The notes below the pieces were generated by a model. It searched no databases. It saw only the letters and a program-made list of their open reading frames with translations, and was not told where the DNA came from. A DNA stretch of 64,000 nucleotides, from contig JAQQWL010000009.1 of assembly GCA_038363925.1 (NCBI GenBank), positions 310,001-374,000 on the forward strand, read 5' to 3'. How positions within the stretch are numbered: the stretch's first letter is position 1; every line of letters begins with the position of its first letter. Both the position numbers and the translations under genes were made by a program. This document shows positions 23,608 to 37,400 of this stretch, piece after piece. Origin of the DNA: Apiospora phragmitis. Its lineage: Eukaryota; Ascomycota; Sordariomycetes; Amphisphaeriales; Apiosporaceae.

Positions 23608-25082
23608 TTTGGCGAATGGTAATGACGATGACGACACAACACTAACACCAACAATAACAGACTTGGAAGTTAGGTGAGTAAGTAAAAATAAAAAAACAAA
23701 AATAAAAAAAAGTCAATCCCGGAAACACACGCAACAACGCAATCCAGCTGCCGTCAGGTTAATCTCGTGTCGTTTCGCGTCGCGGCTACCGGCGTCGTGG
23801 TGGTAGTCGGAACCGGAATTGACTAGGTCGCGCGCCGCCCAGGGCTGTCTTTATACAGTCCGAACCAATCTGCCTCCACACCCCTCTCCCGACAGAGCGA
23901 TCGCAAGATGGGTATCCGCACACTGTCCAGCGTTCTTCTTCTTCTCCTTTCCCTTGGAGGCAGGGCAGGGCAGGCAGGTGCCAGGGGACCAGAAGGGCGG
24001 AGCTGCAAAAGGGGGCACGCCTCCAGCGCAGGACAGCCAGAGCGGAGGAGGGGGGGGGCCTGTCACCGAAATGCACACATTGGGATCAACTGTGGTGGGT
24101 TCAGTCGCGTACAATGGAACTGATTTCGGCTTGGCCGGACTATTGGCAGCGCAGGTGCCAACCGCAATTTTGGGTGAACTGAGGAAAATGAGAGAGAACC
24201 CCGGCAGCGAGGGAACCAGGGTGGATGGGCTGCTGGTTCCGTTCAGAGCGAGCGACGGGGGTTGGGTGGCCTCAGCTTCTACTAGAACAATTCGAAAACA
24301 TCAAGGAGGAGTAGAGTAGAGGTGAGAGGATCTGGATGGATATGGTGTGGAATGATGATGGCGCCGGGAATGACGACGATGTGCCCAACGGCTATAAGAT
24401 GGGTTGCAGGAGTAGTATATGTTTATCTGCATGCAGCTTTGGGATTTAGCTTCAGGAGTGGACTAATGACAGCTGCGTCTCTATGATGATGAAATGGAAA
24501 TTGAATGGGACTGTTTCCAAGTTTTGGCGGTCGGCGATGGATGGCGGTAGCGGGAGCGGTAGCCCGGGCGGTCGCAGATAAAGAGCAGGAGAGCGTGCTC
24601 GGAATAACTAACAGGGAGTCGGATATTGCGGCATCAAAAGTGTGGAGGTGGAGATGTGGAGGGGAGTTAAGAGAAGAGAAAGAAGCGAAGCCTCTCCCAA
24701 TAATCCAAGAGCCCAGAACGGCGGATGGATGATAAGAAGGATACGCACACTAGCAGTAGCCTCTGGCTGGCTCTGTGTACGGAACGGGTATCTCAATCTA
24801 TTTCATTTGCGAGAGTTGGAGCAGTGCGGGATGGGATGCGTGTGTGTGTGCGCCGTGGATCAGGGTGCGTCTGTGTCAGATCCGGATGAATGTAGTCTGG
24901 TAGTGATGTGGGATGGTGGTAATTTGAATGTTTGCTGCAGTTTGCCTGTACGTGGTAATGAGCGCAGCTGGGTTACTCCCCGCTCGTCACCTCGGGGACT
25001 CTGGGATTGGAGAGTTTGGAGTGTAAGCAGTAACACCGAGGGGCAGTGAGTGAGTGGGTGAGTGAGATAGAGGAAGAGATAG

Positions 25083-25114
<32 letters not shown>

Positions 25115-28100
25115 CGGGGGGTTTTTGGGTTTTCTCCCTGACGGTGCGATGAGACACAGGAATAGCAAAACTCTCCTCTCCCAAGCCTTTCCCCCAGGAA
25201 AAGCCAAAACAGACTAGAAGGTTGGTGTAGCGAAAGCCCGCAGACTACTTACTTACAAAGCTAAGCTAGGCTAGCATTTCGAGAGCTACTGTATTACATA
25301 CATCCATTGAAGAACGAGACGGACTATCATCAATGTTCTTCTTTCACAACCCACAGGCTGGCATGTGGCAGTGAAAAGCACTGAGCAGTGAGTGAATTAT
25401 TTTACCCCCTCTCTTGCCCGCCTGCCCTTGGCCTTCTCCTCTGCCTCTGGGCGCTGGGTTCTGGGTTCTGGGCTCTGCACCCAATCTAGCGTTCAGCCTC
25501 CCTCACCTGCTCCTTTCAGCAGCCGCAGAGGGATAAGGAAGGGATGGGCGGTGCTGCGCTGCTGGGAGCGGCGGACCAATGAATTGCACGTGAGGGTGGG
25601 GGGGGAGGGGAGCGGGGGGGTAATAAAGGGGGTCCTCCTTAGAGGCTAGAGAGCTGACGGGATCAGATCAGATCACACCTTCTGAAAACGGATATGTCCC
25701 CAGGGATCCCAAAGGATACAAGGTACGGAGTAGAGGTGACCCGGTGAGTGAGTGTGTAAGTGTGTGCGTGTGTGTGTTGTCAGGTCAGCGAGTGAGCAAG
25801 GTGGCCGACTCTCTGGACTGCGGTGGTCCAATCCCAGTGTTGGAAGTCTCCGAAAATGGTTCGAGATGCGCGACGCTACGCTATTGAAAAAAGAACGAAC
25901 GACCCAGCTAAAGGGGCCAGAGGCCAGCTCACGATGGATGTGATTGAACGATTGAACAGGTGAGCATAGGTAAATGAGCGGGGAGATTGTTCAATTTACA
26001 CCGTAATTCCCAATAATCAAAGCTTCGATTCATGCCTCGTGCCTCTATCTATCGATCTTCTAGTAGCTAGCTATTAGCAGATCTTCTTCTATTGACACTG
26101 TGGAAGTTATGATATTCCTCTTCTTTACGATATTCCGTCTTTGTCCTGACCTTTGTTCGCTCAGCCCTATTCTACAGCTCACTTACAAAGATCACTCGGT
26201 CGACCTGACCGACCTCCAGACCTTGGGATGGAGCAACGATGAAAAACGGCGGCGAACAGACAATGCGGGTGACGATCGACCAGAGCAAACACTTGCATTT
26301 GCATCTAAGGTTAGAAAAGCAACGATTTGTAGAAAACGTCGGTCTGGGCGGAAGATCAATCTGCTTCTCCCCGGTGCAGGTGCAGGCAGGGTCCCACGCC
26401 GAAGCCCACTCTCCCTGTCTCCTCTACATATCCACCCGACAATCAACGATGGTCCGGGTTCGTGGTCCGGGGGACCAGAATGGGCGGTGCCTGGTGTGCT
26501 TTCTCGAGATAGATACCCGCACCGTAACGCCGCGCAACGCTTTCCTACTAGGCTTCTTGGCGACCTGGGCTTCGCTGGTCGAATCAAGCCCATTCATTCT
26601 AGAACTTCTCTTTCCCTGGTGCCCATCTTGGATTGCACGACCCCGACGGGGCGCAACTCGACGGCGGGGGCACTCTTGTCTGTGCTGTGCCAATCGCATA
26701 GCCTACCGCGAGCCGCTTCACCGTTACCTTGACCACTTTTTCTCTCCTTTACTCACCTCCAGCAGTCCAGCGCCCTTTGGTTCTGGCTCTGGCTCTGGCT
26801 CTCTTCCTTTGCTGGGGCAACGCAAGTGAAGAAGAGAAAGGGTTCGTATCGCTGGCGTTGTCGTGTTTCACGGCTGATCAATCAATGTCTGGCCCGAACT
26901 CCTACATATAATAATATACCCCGCCCGTTCTCTCGCGTAGAGACCTCAGTCCGGGAAGGTAGGTGTAAATCAGAAACCGTTGCTTTGTTTTTAATTCTCT
27001 CTCTCGCTCCCGCCGGCACGGTTCAGGGATTGGCACAATCATTTGCTTCTCCTACCAAGACGCGGGGTATCGCTAGTGACACCGCTTGTTATTGCATGCA
27101 TAATTAGGCAATTCGTAAGCGCAGAGATAAGAAGAAGAAGCGTTGTCGTCTCCTCCGTGAAACCCCCGTATCCATCGTCAGTTGTCGGTCAGCATCTTAT
27201 CGTCCAATCTCCATCGTGTGGAATGTGCGCGTTAATGCAGGTCGGTATCTATGTCAAACGGCTGAGGGGCTGAAGTGAGGGGTCGCGCTTCAAGGGTACG
27301 ATGGTAGGATGGAATGCCTCGTGATGGACGGTGTGTACGAAAACGGCGGGGGGATGGTAAGCCAAAAAATGCGCAGCAATACGCCCCCTCCTGCCCGCCC
27401 CGGGACTGGGACTACTACCACACGATACATTTCAAATTTCCCATGCCACTGCTTGGCTTGGTAGCGACTCAGCGTACGTAAGAATCCAGTAGGTAAGGTA
27501 GTAGGTTGGGTTACCATTACCAGCCTCACGCCCGCATGCTTCGAAACCCCCCGTCCCCGTCCGACTCGCCGTTGCTTCGGTAATTCAGTTTTAACCATGT
27601 CGGAATCAATCGCTGTAGTCCGTATGTAGTCAGTCACTCATGCATCGTCAAGAAGACGCATATGGTTCGTGTGGGGGGTTGGAGTTACACGCACACATAC
27701 ACCCACACATGCAAAAAAACGACTCGCTCAGTTTCGCCATTGGATTTTTCAGCTTTTGTTTTTGGGCTTACGACATTCACCGCTCAAGTTGAGTATATGC
27801 GGCGGCATTCGCCAAGCTGCTGAGCTTGCTAATAATAGCCCACGTCCCGAAAGAAAGTCAAAGTCAACACTTCTTCATTCAGCAGCATAGCATGTATGTA
27901 TGTGTGTCGAATGGATTGCGTGGTCAGAGTTCCGAGGTCAAAACTCTGACGAAGCAGAGAAAAAGAGGACGCAGCAGCTGGAGGTTGATGACATGACACG
28001 GAAGGAGGCTCACGTCTGTCCATCGTCTGCCTATATCCTTGCTCATTCCAAGAATTCTAGGCCCGCGGGGTAAAAAGATCCCCAACAACAACGCTTTCTG

Positions 28101-30399
28101 GGATTCCTGGCCGCACATCATCACATCTTGGCCTATGATATGTAGATAGAGTGTGCAACCCGAGATTCCGAAACAAGAAACAAAGGCTCGGAGTTCGGCC
28201 GATCGACAGGGACGATTTCATTCGCTCATGACGAATGGCAGGGCAGTTTTGTGTCCTCGGCCCGGAGGGACATGACATCTAGCCTGCTGTTGCCAGCTTC
28301 GCCTCCTACTCCTCCATTAATCATCCTCTATCGTCTGAAGTCTCCCGCCGTTAGAAAGCGGTTGCGCCGCCAACGACAACGTTAGTCTGTAGCAAGTACA
28401 ATAGTGCGCGTCCCCAGAAACCAATCGCAAGGATCAGACGGCCATAGTAAGCCAAGGGCAGTGTCAAGTGTCCCACGCCGGCAAGCGGGGGAGGTCGTTT
28501 CGTTCGTATGTATTCACTCACTACTACCAACCTGCATCGCGCATCTGCAGTCTCAAGTGAAGGATGAAGGGGGGTGAGGGAGTAAAGCAAGGAATGAAAA
28601 AATGCCTCCGAAACCCGATCCCTGAAACGCCGAATGAGCCATTGATGATCCCGCCTCTGCCCGTTGGGATCGACGAGGTATAACAAAGTAAGCTTATTTG
28701 GCGCAAAATGCCAACCTTGGTATTTCAAATGCATACCTACCTAGCCATGTAACGTAGTTGCGCATGTCGCCGGCATGTAAGTTGGTAAAAAGTAGGCTGG
28801 TGGGTTCCTCGTAGCGTAGAGTACAGCCATGCGGAACTTGCTTTTTGCTCGCTCCTCTCGCCTCCCGAGGAGACGACTTGGTGTGGCCGGGCAACCGTAC
28901 GACAACTTGCTTCTTCCAGTAGCATCGCATAGGTATCTTGGATTGATAGAACCAACCCACCGGGTGGTAGTGCCTTTGTTTCGTCCTCACGTGCTCTTCC
29001 TAGTCGTCGTCGGCTCTCCACCCAGCCGGGCGGGTTTGCCATGAAAACCTTCGTATCGAAACATCAGGTCCGCTTCCGTGCCAAGAGACGATAAACAATG
29101 GTCTCGTGGGCTGTGAAGAGACGAAGTCGCAATTGCGAATCCAAGTTCAAATCCCACTCACTCACTGGATGGTGACCGTGCCGCGCCACCATGCTTAGCG
29201 CTGCAGTCGGCCAAAGACAAATTTGCCTCGTCGCAAATCTTTCGTATCAGCCCAACATTGCCAGTACTCAGATATATGGAGTCTGGTCTGATCTTTGGTA
29301 GCACTGCTGGGATTTCTCGTCTTCCTGCGCTGTGCAATTATCGCCGCGCGCTGTACTCTGTAGACTTGTCTCGGACGCCGTGTAAGTCGCCGACTGGCCC
29401 AAATCTGTTTTTGTGAATGCTATGTGCTGTAGGTTACAGGTCGACGTCGTTTCAGCCCGCTGTTTTAGAGATCAGACGAAAACACGTACGAAGCCCGGGG
29501 AAGAGAATGTTTCGAAACCAAATGCCTCAAACATGAGAAACGAAACGCCTCTTCCCTGTCATTGGGGATCATCCCCTTGAGTCGGGGAGGGCCTTGGCTC
29601 GTGTTTTGCGCGGCAACCGTTGTCAACCGGGATCAGCAGGCAGGTTAACACCAACTGGCATCCCGCCTTGGGGAAGTTAAAGTCATATGCGATCCTTCGT
29701 ATTCAGGGTTTTGTTGAGTACCAGCATCTGGTCGGCCTCATCGATCTTGAACAGCCATTACCAGCCAGTCTCCGCGGAAGGAGATTGGCGCCGCTTCTTA
29801 GACAGTGTTTTCGGCCTGATGCAACAGCGCATTATCTCTACCTCAAATTCGAACAGTAGGATTCCGAATAGTGATCCCTTCGTATTGCTTCGTGTCAGGT
29901 GGTAACTAGACATCTTGCTAAGGCTGAGCACGTGTCAATATCAAATGACAACACAGCAATTTTTGATTTCTCAGCACCCCTCCAGCCGCTTCATACCAGC
30001 AAAGACCCCTCCGGAGGAACGAGTATGAACGGACAGTGAGAAGCCGGAATGCGCCCCTTTACATGTCCGATGCTTGAAGATACCTACCGTAGGAGAAAAG
30101 GCTGTCTCTAATCAATGCTCAGACCAGCCGTAGCACAACCATACACTGGAATAAACGCCTGTCAAAGCCTTTGACGTGTACTTCGTATGTAATCAACGCT
30201 GGAATAGCTATTGAGAATCTGAAGCGTTGAAAAGTTCTCGAACGTTGATTCCGATTTAGACGTGTATTGGACGGTCCAAGAGGCGTTATTCCGTATATCA
30301 ACAGTGGCAGAATCTCCTGAACTGCAATAGCCTGCTACGGTGCTGAGAGTTACCTCAGACAACGCTGGCGTGTAGTTGAGGCAGACCAGAGCTATCATA
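23608..30399. other. gene-poor region with microsatellites
   Basis: 23608-about 24500 should contain the promoter/leader of the coiled-coil gene (A-rich and CT-rich blocks near 23690-23710 and 23930-23960). No protein family could be recognised in the remaining 6 kb; open frames up to 210 codons (26100-26732 +) have no domain-like pattern and abundant Ser/Arg/Pro from frame shadowing. A (GAC)n tract at 25083-25113 and GGTTCTGGGTTCTGGG and GGCTCT short repeats near 25460 and 26780 are present. Confidence 0.45.
25083..25113. repeat. (GAC)n trinucleotide microsatellite
   Basis: About ten uninterrupted GAC units in non-coding DNA, followed directly by a G-rich run. Confidence 0.95.
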
Positions 30400-31450
30400 G
30401 CTATCGTCATACCAGTAATCGACCACACCGAGCGGGCACCAGACTTATTAGGAGGCGTGGTTCCGCGCGTAGTCTCCTTAGCACGATGCTCTCGACTCTT
30501 CTCCAACCCTCGTAGATCTCGGCAACGACCACTAGTTATCATAAGTCGCCTTCTTCGGGAGCCGAGGTCTTACGCGTTACGCATTCAGCATTTCTCGTGC
30601 TCAGCGGATACGGCTGGATCCCGAGGTCACAAAATGCCTCGGAACGGACCATAACTCCCACCTGCTATATCGTGTGATCAGTACCCCGGGTTCACAGAGG
30701 GTGTGCAGCTGAGCAGTATCGCATCGATACCACCCAGAGATGCAGCGCAAAGGCCGACAAGAACATGCCAACCAAGAGAGGTACGCATGTACCCAAAGTC
30801 GACCGACCTATCGCATCGTGGCGGAGGGGATAGGTCGTCAAGAGCCCTCCCAAATGGCTGTCGCCGTTTCAAAAGCGCCCAAGCGACAACCCAATGGCCA
30901 ATAACCATTCCTCGCGTACAAACCTACAATCTTGGGTCAGGCACCCGGTATGTTAAGCCCCATCTTCTCAAACAGAATATATCTGGCTTCGCTCTGTCGT
31001 CATTTAGTACTGGCGGACGGTGAAGTGCTCAACAGCAACCTGGCCGCACGCTGTTTGTCCGATGCTTAGAAAGAGCTGTGCCCAATTCAAACATATACCA
31101 GAGTGTGCTGAGGGCTATGCCGAACCATGCTGGCGGCGTAGCTGAGACGGTCATTAGATATCAATCATACCTGCGAGCAAATGGCTACACGCCGAGCCGA
31201 GGAGCGAGGCTTGAGGAGAGGGCCTGGCTTCGTCCACTCGTAGCTTTCTCCTAAGCACAATGCTCTCGACTTTTCTCTCGAAGCCTCGTAGATCCCAGCG
31301 AGCGAGCAACGATCACCAATATTGAACCAGTAGAGCGAAAGACTGCACCGAGCCGAGGAGTCAGGCTTGGGGACCTGACTACCACTCATGGTTTCCTCAG
31401 TTGCAGTATTCTCAACCCTCGTCCTCCGAGCCTCGTAGATCTCGGCGAGG
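30400..31450 (-). repeat. degenerate direct repeats with coding-like character
   Basis: On the minus strand three imperfect copies of a roughly 110-145 bp unit start with GATCTACGAGG: copy A from about 31444 (GATCTACGAGGCTCGGAGG), copy B from about 31300 (GATCTACGAGGCTTCGAGAG), tandem to A, and copy C from about 30521 (GATCTACGAGGGTTGGAGAA), about 0.7 kb away. Each ends with a TCGGCTCGG / CCGCTCGGTG block and an ACTGGT-containing stretch. In translation they give related peptides (EIYEARRTRVENTATEET, GIYEASREKSRA, DLRGLEKSREHRAKETT). Copy C runs on into a hydrophobic segment ITGMTIAMIALVCLNYTP and a further open stretch to 30162. I read this as relics of a tandemly duplicated gene or element; no family was recognised. 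Confidence 0.5.
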
Positions 31451-34400
31451 AACGATTGACCACCAGTGACCAGAGGCCGACGGGAGCCATGCAACAGTCT
31501 GCTCTTTCCGCTCGCCTTCTTTTCCAGGCTTGTTGCAGACAGATTCGTCTGTTCCCCCAAGAGGATAGATTATCCCGTCTCAGAAAAATGAGCAGAAGCG
31601 GTGAACAGCTGACCATCGCATCACATGTGACCAGGTGACCTCCTTTCCCCTCGTACTATCATCATGCATAGAACGAGTGAATACCACTGCCCCGGAGTGA
31701 CTTACCTATCAAGTCAAGGTCAGTCAGTTAGCCGTTGGGCGTTCGGTGTTTTTGGAAATTACGCGCTGACGAGTCCTCCTTCCAGAAGAGGATCGGGGAT
31801 CGGCCAGAGGCCCTGTCAGTCACGCGGACAGGGAGAGGCCAAATCAGATGCTCCGAGGGGGGACAAGATTGACAGACAGCGCGAGACCGATGATGCCAAT
31901 GAGGCGAGCCGGGCCTGGGTTTGGTGGTCCCAAAACCGCAGATCAACACGGAGTTCCCTAACCCATCGGTCAAACGAATGCAGTTAAACGACCAGGCCAC
32001 CCCCCCCCCCATTGGCTCGTTTGGCGAAACGGCGAAGCTTCATCGTCGATTCTTGAAGATCTCCCCCAGCCTGGTCCCAACACTGAACACGAAGGGAAAG
32101 CAGAAGAGAAAACCGCGTCCGAAGCCCTGTGACCCAGCTAGGGCGTTGGGTATATCGGCGAAACGGTAGTTGTTGTGCGTGATGTCCCCTGTCATGCAGG
32201 CGACGCGGCGATCCTTGGGAGTGCCAAGGCGACGGGCACGATACCCTCCCTCAAGCCTTGGCCATCGAGTCGTCGTCGCGGACATGAGACTGGGGTGCTC
32301 GCGATGCGCATACACGCGCAGAAAGTCACCAGCGTAGCAGTACATGGCCAGGCTCTCTTCCTCTCTCTGCAGCGTTCATAGCGTGATAACCCCTCTGCTG
32401 CCTTGCTTGGGATTGAAGCCGTTGCAGTGGTCAGTCTATGCGGCCGATTCGGTGAGGGACAGAGGCGAGGCAACAATAACATCAACATGGAAGAACACGG
32501 GAGCAGGGCTAGCTAGCCCATCTGCCAGCAGAAGCACCGAGTTGAACATCGTGGGGAGTTGGCTCTCTCATCCGGAGGGGAGCAAGTACCAACTCATAAC
32601 CGAGTCGTCACCCAGGCTTCTCCGCCAATCCAAGCAGGGCCGGTGGGCCAAGTAAACAACAGCGCAAATAGGACGCTTGCGAGGGGTGGAGCTGTCCGCT
32701 CCGAAATCGCGGCCCAGCCGTTCCGGAAGGAAGGCTACGGGGAATTCTGACGTGTCACCAATTACCAAGTGGGCTATCGCTATGTATGTACGGAGTAGCT
32801 CTTCACTATTTCATTCCAGTCTCCAATTCCCTGGGCTTAGCCTCAGCATGCATGCGTCGCGGAGATTACAGAAATGGGGCCATCGCCACGGTCGCCCACA
32901 AAGTTAACTCAATGTGCTTATGAGTCCACCACAACGGATCTTCAGAGGGGATAACAAATATTCAATAATCAATCATCAGGCCGTTATAGGCTAGTTTGGA
33001 TATCAATTCGACCAAGAAAAATTAAAAATAAACACGCAGGAGGTATACAGGTGCCGTGACGTTATGAGCCGCTTTCTCGAGTTGCTGTGCATGGAAGCGA
33101 GCCTACCACAAAGAAGACTTGTCCATGGCGCGCGTAATATATACGGACAGCAACGAGAAAAAATCTCCATTTCCGCCCCGCACCTGCAGGAAGGGGCTAT
33201 ATGATGATGACGATGTAAAATTGAGTATACAGAGCAGTGGGCTATCGGAGGGAGGAGGAGGAGGAGGAGGAGGGAGGAGGAGGAGGAGGAGGAGGGCACA
33301 CGTCGATGCGTACTGGCTCGGAATGCGGTGCGGCGTGGAGGGCATGTGTGACTTCATCCAGCAGCTGTTTCGCCGCAGAAAGCACTATGTGCTATGTGGC
33401 TGCGCGTCACTGCCCAGATCCCACCCGCTCCGGGGAGGAGGGATGGCGCCTCCGTGCCCTGTCTCCCGCCGTGCCATGTGGACCATGTCTGAGCTTTTTT
33501 TGGTTGGACGTTTCCTGGAGTTGCATGTCATGTATATATCCTATATGGAAGCTACGCTTGACGAGCTGCCCGATGCAGCAAGTGAGCCAGTTTCCCGAAG
33601 TGCCGTCTGCGTCACTTGAAGGGGGTAAAGGGGGCCGGTAGCATGCTTCCCTTACAGATCTGGAAACATCCTGGAGATTAATCTAAATGGCGTGCGTATG
33701 TGTAATATGTCAAGAGAGAAAATTCAGTGATGGTTGACATATAACCGTCTTGGGAGGGAGTATCGAGTCCGAGTTGGCATGCAGTTTAGGGGTCCTTGGG
33801 GTCAGTGTCACAGCGGCAGCAAGCAGCAGCGACCGGCAGCGAACAGTTGGTGGTTGTGGTTGGTTACCGGGGCGACTCCGAATTTCGGGAATGCTTGATC
33901 GTGATCGTCTGAGTATGCAGCTCGATTGTTCGGTAGTCGTGCAATCTTGGTGGCCTAGACTGCGTTACTTGCGCAAGAAGGGAAGATGGCGGAGATCGTA
34001 TGTAGGATGCAGGCGGTTGAATTCCGTGTTTTCGGCAAAACTGGTTCGCGAGATTACGCAAAACCCACGTCCCAGGCACCCCCCTGCAAGTATCGATTAT
34101 ATCGATGGGGAACAATACTGGATATCCATCCATGGACTGCTGGACTGCTGAGATACTTTGTTGATACATGTTGGTATACTCGAAATGCAGGCGCACCCCG
34201 TTCTTGGGGAATCAAGACGCAGGACTTCTCTGGTGATGTGGAAGACCTCGAGTGACATATGTACGTACGTACATTATACACACACAGAGAGAGGGAGAGA
34301 GAGCATGCAAGTCTCGTGCGGCGAATCAGGTAAAAGGACGGGCATCGCTGATGGCCTGCACCAGCAGTAGTACCTCTTTTTTGAACACGTCGATCTGGCT

Positions 34401-37400
34401 GAATCCGGGCCTGTTTTCCACACAGACGGGGAAGATGAGCTCACTTATGCATCGGACATGCAGTCCCTATTGCCGCCGAACGTCGCGACTGGCCAGTGAG
34501 GGCCGGCCTAGGCGGATGGCCAAATCAGCCTTCGGCCTCGACAGTGTGTCGTCCCATGGAATATGGAAATGATGTTCGAATCGAGACCCGAACAGCTGTC
34601 AGTCCCTCTTTTTCCCATGATGGGATGTTCGCCCATACATACCGTCAGACTATACATGGCGAATCGGAACCTGTCTGCTCAAGACACTACTTCCCATGAC
34701 CGGCGGACTATGTCTGGGCCAGACGACAAAATGCACGATAGGTCGGTAGGCGAGTCGAGAAGAGATGTTCGTGTTGCTCTGCTGTTGCTGCACTGTGGGG
34801 GGTGCGCTGAATAAGTGTCACAGGCCTAATAAAAGGCGTAGGGAAGGAAAAACCTCCATTGTTGCGGGACCCTGGAGGCTTCTCCATAGCGCGGCAGCCA
34901 CTGCCTTTAGTAGGTACGTGCTTTGGTGCGGCACCTCGTTAGTTGCTACTGCCACATAATTTGATGGTGGATGTTAGCAGCCTACGGGCCCTGGGAAATA
35001 GTAAATGTACACTGCACTTCAAAACATTGAGGCATTTCAAAGAACTAAAGGGCCGCCAAGTATAAGTCATGTATATTAGTTAAAAGATATATCAAGATTA
35101 TATTGTATTACAGTAGCTAATTGCGTATTATTAACCTATATCATATGTAATAACTGGTGTATTCCCGTTCTAATCCCTTTTGCCTCCACGAAACTATGTA
35201 CTTACTTAGGTATGTAAGAGGTAGAGAGGTCTATTGACAAGTAATAGTTGTCGTTCACTAACCAACAGAGCTGTGCCGCACAGGGCTTCCTACCTTATCT
35301 TCCGACGTAGTAATGGCCGACAGGCTTCGAGGCGCGCCTTGCGTGCCTTTATCGAAGGCTGAGAGAATGAGGATCGCTGATGCATCATGTGTAATCTAGT
35401 GCGACATGAACTGCGTATCTACTGGCACATATCCTCCCTCTCCCTCACTCCGCAATGCCTCGCAGGCTTGCAGGAGAAAAGAAGGAATCAAGAAGCAGAA
35501 GTCCCAGTGAAGGGTTGAACGAATGACTCGCTACGACGGGATAGATCATGGATGCATGCGTGTGTCGAACGCACACCAGTGACACCACCCCCAATACTAA
35601 CCACCTACACAGGACTGCCCCGTCCGACAGCATATGCGCCTGGGAAGTTTCTTTCGATCAAGAAAATGACGCGGGTTGAGTTGCTCTTCGTGGAGTTGGA
35701 CCTGACCCCGAAGCTGGGAGTATGTGAAAGCAGTTTGCAAGGTTGTCGTTGTTTCTCACAACCCCGCGATATTGTGTTGCCACCAACTCCCTGGAGGGGG
35801 AGGATATAATGAGGATTTGACGATGCAGTGCATCCCAACCGATACAAGGACCCGATAGCAGGCTCAATGACGATTTCGAGTTTGGGGAAGCAGACTGAGG
35901 CGAACTGGGAATGGCAATAGACAGTACTTGCATGCCTCCTACATCTCAGGTTTATTGTGATGGACGTGGACGACGCGGCTCGTCGTAAGGAGTTGAGGTT
36001 CCAAAGAAGGATGCTGGCGAGGGTTGTGTCGTCTGGCGTTAGCCGATGCATGGCAATTAAGAGAATTGTAGGGATTCTCGAGAAGGTGGGTTTCCCCAAA
36101 ACGGCCACCTGCAGCTTGGGAAAGCCTGGCATCCCTGACGGTTCCAGCCACTGGCAACGCATCATTCACACTGCACTGCGCACAGCAACGCAGCAGCAGG
36201 TTGCAGGCTGTCGGTTCATACCTTCGTTAGAAACTTCGAGCTCGATGCTACCCATCTACGGAGAGGCATGTAAGTCTGACATCTTGATAGCATCAATCCC
36301 CATGCACAGTACGGTCGATCAAAGACGATCATCAACCAGGATCGATCAGACTTGCGCTATGTTGCAAATTGCCATCCACGAGGAGGGATTCTGGGTATTG
36401 CGTGTTCGCCTTTCGAACTTGTATCCAATCCTTCTTCCATTCTGAGACTGCAGTTCGTTGGTCTGTATGTTGGTTTATTGTGTGCTGCACTGCAGCATGC
36501 GTGCAGGATTTCCAGTGCCCACAGGCCCCCGAAAGGCCCCACGCCAAGCGGTTTGGGTCCTAGTTTTAGGGTTCATGTTCCCTTCCAAGGTGGCCCGAAG
36601 AAACCGATCCAACGGGCAATCGTCCATTATAATTTATTGAAAGGCAACAAGTATACTTGGCTCCTCTGACGCCCTTACGTTGATTTGCCCAGATAGAGGC
36701 AAGTGGATTTATCGACGGGGGAGAGGCGATGTAAGTGCATGTGTGTATGTACATGTAGGTATGCAGTATGTAGGCAGTGAGAAGCATCATGCACGGACTG
36801 ACTCTCTGCACTGCGCTTTCGGAGAAAAGGCCGATGCTGCTCTGCGGGCGGTGCAGGCGTGCAGTGCAGGCGTGTGTGTGTGATGGAAGTGAACAACTCA
36901 ACTCCAAGGCCGCTCGGCGACTCCGCGTAACAACAAAACTCCTTTTGGCCATGCCGCCGTGTCGATATCCATTCGTCGAGATAAGGCGAGGAGGGAGAGA
37001 GAGCCATGGAGAGGAATGGTGTGCTTTTTGCTTACTTAATAACATTGAGGAATCCCCGTTTTTTCCCGTGCCTTTTCATGTGCCTACTACATACACGAAC
37101 TCGGAGGCAGGCGGCCTGCATACGTGGTTGTCCAAACTGAATGAAGCTTTGATTGGGATCGTCTGGTTGGTGTGCCGAAGCGGGCATCGGTCGCCGGTCG
37201 CCACACGGTATCGCAGGCCATTGGTCAATGGCTCAGGGCCCTTGGCCATTGAGGATTCGACGTCGTTGCTCTGGGTCAGCGGGAGATTGATATATCATAT
37301 CAAACTGGGGGCACGGCTTTTGCTTTGGACGACCAGTGTTGATTCGCAATTGTCTACGGGATTTGACATCCCTCATGCTACCACTGCTGCTACATCTGCT

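Noticed and set aside
26100..26732. 210-codon plus-strand frame
   Set aside because: No signal, domain or codon pattern of a real gene; overlaps comparable frames in other phases.
29100..29165. possible tRNA because of a TTCAAATCC-like box
   Set aside because: No acceptor stem or anticodon arm can be paired around it.
32040..32345. 101-codon minus-strand frame
   Set aside because: Some coding-like look but no start context, domain or partner exon; not supportable.
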